Shown here: piece after piece, positions 43,258 through 46,891 of the stretch
Numbering within the stretch: the stretch's first letter is position 1
Layout of the letters: every line of letters begins with the position of its first letter
Assembly (NCBI GenBank): GCA_902769585.1
Contig: CACXPT010000031.1
Coordinates: 1-46,891 of the forward strand
Source of the DNA: an uncultured bacterium
GTDB lineage: Bacteria; Verrucomicrobiota; Kiritimatiellia; RFP12; UBA1067
Direction of reading: 5' to 3'
Length of the DNA stretch: 46,891 nucleotides
Translations under genes and position numbers: made by a program
The notes under the pieces: model-generated
The model's database searches: none
Told to the model about the DNA's origin: nothing
The model's input: only the letters and a program-made list of their open reading frames with translations

Positions 43258-43326
43258 TGTCAATTCACCGAATGAAAACATGTCAATTCACCGAACGGAA
43301 ACGTGACAATTCACCGAATGGCATTG
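43258..43326. repeat. Three direct 23-bp repeats, possible end of an IS21-like element
   Basis: TGTCAATTCACCGAATG, TGTCAATTCACCGAACG and TGACAATTCACCGAATG, each followed by a variable tail, recur with a 23-bp period. IS21-family ends start with TG(T/A) and carry several copies of a transposase-binding sequence, which this resembles. No istA or istB and no partner end are in the window, so at most a remnant is present. Confidence 0.45.
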
Positions 43327-43366
43327 ACTCTGCCAGCGAGATTTGGTGGCAACACTTACAAGTAAG

Positions 43367-43394
43367 ATCCTCCGTCCGAAGGCGGGGGATTTTT
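43367..43394 (+). terminator. Intrinsic terminator before the methyltransferase unit
   Basis: ATCCTCCG pairs with CGGGGGAT (8 bp including one T-G), loop TCCGAAGG, followed by a run of T. It would block read-through from the left. Confidence 0.65.
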
Positions 43395-43402
43395 GGTATA
43401 CT
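43394..43402 (+). promoter_or_regulatory. Extended -10 promoter candidate upstream of the methyltransferase
   Basis: TGG-TATACT immediately after the terminator. The -35 is weak. If it drives the methyltransferase, the leader is about 390 nt long. Confidence 0.4.
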
Positions 43403-43797
43403 GTGGGTGCTTTCGCGGCGCGGGTGCGCTACGGGGGCTAGCCGTGGCGGGGGAGAAATCCCGTTCAGGCGAAATCAGGTATTTTGCGCTGACACGCAAA
43501 CGACGTTCTACTGGAAACTTGGCGGTTTCAAGAGAAAGAGCGAGTTTGACGAGGTTGCGCAGGCGGTTTTATACCGTCTTGCGTGCACTTGTCTTCTCCA
43601 TCTTTCTCGGGCACGCCAAGGCCTCCAGTAGAGGGAGATCGACGAGGCACGCATTTCTTATAGTCGCGATTCTTCTCCCTTCAATCGTCTCCTTCGTGGC
43701 GGCACACGATGCCGCAGTGGTATGGCGGTCACCCCCGTGACCGTCGTCCAAACCGGTAGGGCGGTCGCCCCGCGACCGCCGCAACGAAGGAGAGCGA
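43403..43797 (+). other. 395-bp leader/intergenic region before the methyltransferase
   Basis: No protein family is recognised. A frame from GTG 43444 to 43740 encodes about 98 residues with two hydrophobic stretches (VLRALVFSIFLGHA and AFLIVAILLPSIVSFVAAH) but lacks a ribosome site and ends in palindromic repeat DNA, so I do not call it a gene. The region does not match tmRNA, RNase P RNA or SRP RNA by eye. Confidence 0.3.
43724..43780. repeat. Pair of GGTCAC/GGTCGC palindromes before the methyltransferase
   Basis: CGGTCAC-CCCC-GTGACCG (within 43724-43743) and GGCGGTCGC-CCC-GCGACCGCC (43759-43780) are two separate hairpins 15 bp apart. Arrangement is like the twin-hairpin element but in direct orientation and without the GGGAGGG edges. 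Confidence 0.6.
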
Positions 43798-46506
43798 ATG
43801 ATGCGCACAACGACAAGCAGAACTCCATGTTCTACGGCCGCCGTTTTCTATCCTCCCTCCATTCTGGAGGCGGAACTGAAGAACAGGGTCGCCGCCGACT
43901 GGTTCGGCGCGTTCGATTGCTCCCGCATTCTCGGCAATGTCGATTTCTGCGCTGCCGTGCCAGCGACCGACCTCCCTCTGTGCGATGCCGAAAACGTGCT
44001 GTGGGCGGAGGCGAAACGCGGCGCGGACGCACCGCTTGACTTCGCGCTCGTCCAGCTTGTCCTCACGATTGGCAAGGAACGCACTTTCGACCGGCACCTT
44101 CCGCCCAAGTACCTTGCCGCCTTCAATGCCGCGCGGATCGCGTTCATCCCATATTCGGAGGTGGTGGAGATATTCTACCAGAACGACTTCAACTGGAACG
44201 TCGCTCCGTCCGACCACGAGACGCGCGAGTTTGGCGACCTCTATCAGCGCGTCATCCGCATCCTTGAATCCGCCACGCTCGAATTCGACTTCGCGAAGGA
44301 CGAGTCGGAGCTTCGCCGCTTCATCAAGGCGAACCTCCACATGGGAGGGCCGTGCTCCAGCGCGACCGTTCAGATAACCAAGAACAACTTCACACACATC
44401 TACCAGCGCTGGCGCGAGACGGTGATGCCCACGATCCTCATGCCGGACTGGGCCGCCGCCAAGAAGAACGGCATCATCGATGCGGACTTCTTCCTCGCCG
44501 ACATCTTCTCGTCCGACAACGCCGCCGTCACCGACCGGCTGAACGTTCTTCTGATGAATGACCATTACCGTCAGTCAGGCGGGACGAACGCGCTTGGATT
44601 TCAGCTCTTTTCAGAGATATCCTTCTCCGATGGACAGAAGGCGCACCGTATCTTCTGGAACCGCTACAAGCGCCCACCCCGCAAGGAGTACTGGAACTAC
44701 ATCGTCAACCGGCGCGACCTCCTCGTGCCGCAGGACGTGCGCGAGCGCAAGGGATCCTTCTTCACTCCGCAGCAGTGGGTTTCCCTTTCACAGGACTATC
44801 TCGCCGCCGCCCTCGGCGAGAACTGGCAGGACGACCACTACGTGTGGGACTGTTGCTGTGGCACGGGCAACCTCGAAGTCGGCCTCACGAACAAGTACAA
44901 CGTGTGGGTGTCCACACTCGACCAGCAGGATGTCGATGTGATTCACCAGCGCATCAAGCTCGGCGCGAACCTCCTTGATTCGCACGTGTTCCAGTTCGAC
45001 TTCCTCAACGACTCCTTCGGCAAGCTGCCGCAGGGGCTGAAAGAAATCATCGACGATCCCGAGAAGCGCAAACGGCTCGTCATCTACATAAATCCGCCTT
45101 ATGCGGAGGCGGGAGACATCCGCCAGCGTTCAGGCACGGGCCAGAACAAGACCGACGTCTCGGTCGTCCATGCCACATACAACCGCTATCTTGAAAAGAT
45201 CGGTATCGCAGGACGAGAGCTTTTCGCGCAGTTCCTCATGCGCATACACGACGAGATCCCAGAATGCGTAATCGGGCAGTTCTCTACGCTCAAGCATCTG
45301 ACGGGACCCAACTTCAAGGCGTTCCGCCAGGCGTTTCATGGTACGCTTGAAAAGTGTTTCATCGTTCCCGCAGACACCTTTGACAACGTGAAGGGCGACT
45401 TCCCCATTGGCTTCTTCGTTTGGCGGATGGGGGATAAATCATCAACACAGAGGCACGGAGACACAGTGGTGCAGGTAGGGGGAGGGTCGCAACTTGTTGC
45501 GACCGAAAATGTAACGGACGCAATAAATTGCGTCCCTCCCAAGATTTCTCCATGTCTCCGTTACTCCTCAAAATCTCCGTGTTTAAGCGCCGCAGGCAAC
45601 AACGGCGCGTTCACCTCCGCCGTGGCGGATGTGTATGACCGCAAGGGCGAGTTCATCGGCACGAAGACGATCCTTTCCTACGACAACGAGCGTTCCATCA
45701 ACGACTGGCTCATCGAGACGCGCAAGCGGCCTTCACGTCTGAAATTGGGATTCCTGTCGGCGCGTTCGCATGATGTACAGCACATTCTCGACATTTATTT
45801 CAAGGCCGACAAGGCGCTCATCAAATCCGCGCGCGGGTCGTGGATAACCGACGCGAACCTCGTCGAGGTTGCGGTGTACGTGGCCGTCTGCCACAGCATC
45901 GAAGCGGATTGGCTGAATGACCGAGACCAGTTTCTCTATCCGAATGAGGGCTGGCGAGGCGATCTCGGATTCCAGTCGGATTGTCTCGCATACACGCTCT
46001 TCTCTAACGCGAACTACATCAAGTCGGCCGACGGCGAGAACCATTGGATTCCGTTCACGGAGGAAGAGGTTGGCGCGAAGGATTCCTTCAAGAGCCACTT
46101 CATGAGCGATTGGCTGGCGGGGAAGCGGCGCGTTGTGGACAACGCGCCCTACCAGAGGGAACTGGCGTTGGGAGGGTCGCGCTCCTGCGCGACCGAAGAG
46201 GCAGCGGACGCGCAGGAGCGCGTCCCTCCCGTACTCTCCACCGCCGCTCGCGCAGTCCTTGATGCCGGGCGCGAGCTGTGGCGCTACTATCATGCCCAGC
46301 CACACGCAAATCCGAACGCCTCGTACTACGACATTCGGCTTCACTTTCAAGGGACAACGACCGATGCGAAGGGCAAGGTGAAGATGAAATCCGAAAGCCA
46401 AGACGCGACATACACCGCTCTTCTCGCAAATCTACGCACCGCGATGAAGGATCTCGCAAAGCACATCGTGCCGAAGGTGTACGAGTACGGATTCCTGAAG
46501 GGCTGA
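43798..46506 (+). CDS. Lone adenine-N6 DNA methyltransferase-like protein
   Basis: 902 residues. A large N-terminal region of unknown function (1-310) precedes the catalytic part: RKGSFFTPQQWV is the typical lead-in, VWDCCCGTGNLE is SAM motif I (with DCCCGTG for DPxxGTG), and IYINPPYAEAG is motif IV NPPY, the adenine-N6 signature. Then FPIGFFVWRM and VYDRKGEFIGTKTI, with a long C-terminal domain that may recognise DNA. No specificity, restriction or helicase gene is adjacent, so it is an orphan or a type IIG-like single-chain enzyme whose nuclease I cannot identify. Three repeat insertions interrupt it in frame (44343, 45442-45584, 46170-46230). ATG 43798 follows AAGGAG. Confidence 0.8.
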   Translation: MMRTTTSRTPCSTAAVFYPPSILEAELKNRVAADWFGAFDCSRILGNVDFCAAVPATDLPLCDAENVLWAEAKRGADAPLDFALVQLVLTIGKERTFDRHLPPKYLAAFNAARIAFIPYSEVVEIFYQNDFNWNVAPSDHETREFGDLYQRVIRILESATLEFDFAKDESELRRFIKANLHMGGPCSSATVQITKNNFTHIYQRWRETVMPTILMPDWAAAKKNGIIDADFFLADIFSSDNAAVTDRLNVLLMNDHYRQSGGTNALGFQLFSEISFSDGQKAHRIFWNRYKRPPRKEYWNYIVNRRDLLVPQDVRERKGSFFTPQQWVSLSQDYLAAALGENWQDDHYVWDCCCGTGNLEVGLTNKYNVWVSTLDQQDVDVIHQRIKLGANLLDSHVFQFDFLNDSFGKLPQGLKEIIDDPEKRKRLVIYINPPYAEAGDIRQRSGTGQNKTDVSVVHATYNRYLEKIGIAGRELFAQFLMRIHDEIPECVIGQFSTLKHLTGPNFKAFRQAFHGTLEKCFIVPADTFDNVKGDFPIGFFVWRMGDKSSTQRHGDTVVQVGGGSQLVATENVTDAINCVPPKISPCLRYSSKSPCLSAAGNNGAFTSAVADVYDRKGEFIGTKTILSYDNERSINDWLIETRKRPSRLKLGFLSARSHDVQHILDIYFKADKALIKSARGSWITDANLVEVAVYVAVCHSIEADWLNDRDQFLYPNEGWRGDLGFQSDCLAYTLFSNANYIKSADGENHWIPFTEEEVGAKDSFKSHFMSDWLAGKRRVVDNAPYQRELALGGSRSCATEEAADAQERVPPVLSTAARAVLDAGRELWRYYHAQPHANPNASYYDIRLHFQGTTTDAKGKVKMKSESQDATYTALLANLRTAMKDLAKHIVPKVYEYGFLKG
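44343..44368. repeat. Diverged left arm of the palindromic element in the methyltransferase
   Basis: GGGAGGGCCGTGCTCCAGCG then CGACCG. The stem is weakened but the word order is that of the left arm, and the frame is the same (GGPCSSAT). Confidence 0.45.
45442..45584. repeat. Nested repeat mosaic in the methyltransferase gene
   Basis: CAACACAGAGGCACGGAGAC begins the left flank; ACGGAGACA (45455-45463) is the exact reverse complement of TGTCTCCGT (45553-45561). Between them lies a complete 61-bp twin-hairpin element (45480-45540) with its own stems GGTCGCAAC-GTTGCGACC and GGACGCAAT-ATTGCGTCC. The right flank reads TTTCTCCATGTCTCCG and ATCTCCGTGTTT. The frame stays open, giving about 50 extra residues. 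Confidence 0.75.
46170..46230. repeat. Complete twin-hairpin palindromic element (61 bp) in the methyltransferase
   Basis: GGGAGGG, stem GGTCGCGC-TCCT-GCGCGACC, 9-nt spacer, stem GGACGCGC-AGGA-GCGCGTCC, CCCTCCC. Translated [20 protein letters not shown]. Same length and frame as the copy at 45480 but different stem cores. Confidence 0.85.
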
Positions 46507-46611
46507 ATGAGAAAACAATGACGCAGTATATGGCTAAGTTTTATTGCCACATTCGGTTTGTTGTGGCTAAAAAAGTTTGCCATAACTGTTGACGGCGAGT
46601 TGTCCGCATTG

Positions 46612-46722
46612 ATGACTGCCAGAAGCGAAATCAAAGTCGACGACTGCATGGTCGTGACATGGGACGAGGAACGGGAGATTGTTCCAGCATGGAAATGGTG
46701 CCTTGACGAATCGTCCAAGTGA
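46612..46722 (+). CDS. Possible small protein or 3' gene fragment (36 aa)
   Basis: MTARSEIKVDDCMVVTWDEE then REIVPAWKWCLDESSK. The frame is open back to a stop at 46519-46521, with VDGELSAL just before the ATG. Composition looks protein-like (alternating acidic and hydrophobic residues, Trp), as in a remnant of a small accessory protein. There is no clear ribosome site and I recognise no family. Confidence 0.25.
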   Translation: MTARSEIKVDDCMVVTWDEEREIVPAWKWCLDESSK

Positions 46723-46753
46723 TTTCCCGAATGTGGACAAAAGAGAATCGCCA

Positions 46754-46781
46754 TTGCACAACATGAATAATTGGGTATAAT
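46754..46781 (+). promoter_or_regulatory. Promoter of the last, truncated gene
   Basis: TTGCAC at 46754-46759, 16-bp spacer, TATAAT at 46776-46781. The ATG is 12 nt past the -10, so the 5' leader would be only about 5 nt, with no ribosome site. Confidence 0.6.
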
Positions 46782-46793
46782 ATTGCGCAGACA

Positions 46794-46891
46794 ATGACAA
46801 AGTCATGCATCATGCTCTTTGGGGGTCTGGCGCTTTCGCTGGCCGGACACGCCCTTGAACGCGCGGCGTCCAATCCATACGGCGTCTGCGC
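46794..46891 (+). CDS. N terminus of a secreted protein (3' truncated by window edge)
   Basis: About 32 residues are visible. MTKSCIMLFGGLALSLAGHA is a signal peptide, followed by LERAASNPYGVCA. The NPYGVCA start resembles secreted barrel-type hydrolases of PVC bacteria, but too little is present to name a family. It has its own promoter and, like other genes here, almost no 5' leader. Confidence 0.6.
   Translation, partial: MTKSCIMLFGGLALSLAGHALERAASNPYGVC

Larger units (their letters stand above)
46507..46793 (+). other. A/T-richer intergenic region after the methyltransferase
   Basis: Lower GC than the surroundings. It holds one short frame with coding-like composition (see 46612-46722) and the promoter of the last gene. 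No known RNA or mobile element is recognised. Confidence 0.35.

Noticed and set aside
43258..43326. CRISPR-like array
   Set aside because: Only three units, 23-bp period, no unique spacers and no cas genes.
43393..43740. 115-residue frame before the methyltransferase
   Set aside because: Starts inside the -10 box, lacks a ribosome site, and ends in palindromic repeats.

Overview
The window is a GC-rich chromosome segment from a Gram-negative (diderm) bacterium. It encodes BamA, a Skp-like chaperone, LpxD and type IV pilus motors, alongside large secreted glycoside-hydrolase-like TIM-barrel proteins, Tat-exported Gfo/Idh/MocA and metallophosphoesterase proteins, and many short palindromic and tandem repeats lying inside reading frames. 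That mix is most like the PVC superphylum (Kiritimatiellota, Lentisphaerota or Verrucomicrobiota, often gut-associated). The placement is inference; there is no 16S gene or other taxonomic marker here. No rRNA, tRNA or CRISPR array was seen.

Layout. 1-6776: 3' end of dnaE, a beta-CASP metallo-beta-lactamase protein, a nucleotidyltransferase-kinase fusion resembling MurU joined to AmgK (peptidoglycan sugar salvage), and a biotin-dependent OadA/PycB carboxyltransferase. 6803-11581: a leucine operon, leuACDB, led by a 24-codon peptide with nine Leu codons and mutually exclusive antiterminator/terminator hairpins, which is a classical attenuator. leuC and leuD are separated by a 9-bp tandem repeat array. 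11572-14250 (minus): pilT-pilB. 14363-16054: a secreted TIM-barrel-like protein. 16067-20326 (minus): a MetX-MetW fusion and glycogen phosphorylase, which has an apparent frameshift near its C terminus. 20459-27493: an envelope cluster (bamA, skp-like, lpxD, polyprenol-phosphate sugar synthase, UbiA/DPPR-synthase-like) running into folC. 27597-34089: a LA_2272-like surface-repeat protein, DUF1015, DUF2062, an M24 peptidase, a cyclophilin, then rpsO-pnp with a structured leader. 34163-43053: two secreted hydrolase-like genes facing a three-gene minus-strand operon (DUF5696-like, DUF6259-like, Gfo/Idh/MocA), which together look like an oligosaccharide-use locus. 43060-46891: an accessory zone with structured repeats, a possible IS end, a lone adenine-N6 DNA methyltransferase, and the start of another secreted protein.

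Regulation that can be read. Many promoters share an extended -10 (TGN-TATAAT) with a 17-bp spacer. At three genes the -10 box lies only 6 to 7 nt before the ATG with no Shine-Dalgarno, so their transcripts should be leaderless.

The most unusual signals are (1) the leu attenuator; (2) a 55-61 bp twin-hairpin palindromic element, plus single-arm copies, inserted in frame into at least six coding sequences, whose stems covary between copies; (3) at least five other simple-repeat families that end up in linkers, loops, start sites and C termini of proteins; and (4) enzyme fusions (MurU-AmgK-like, MetX-MetW).
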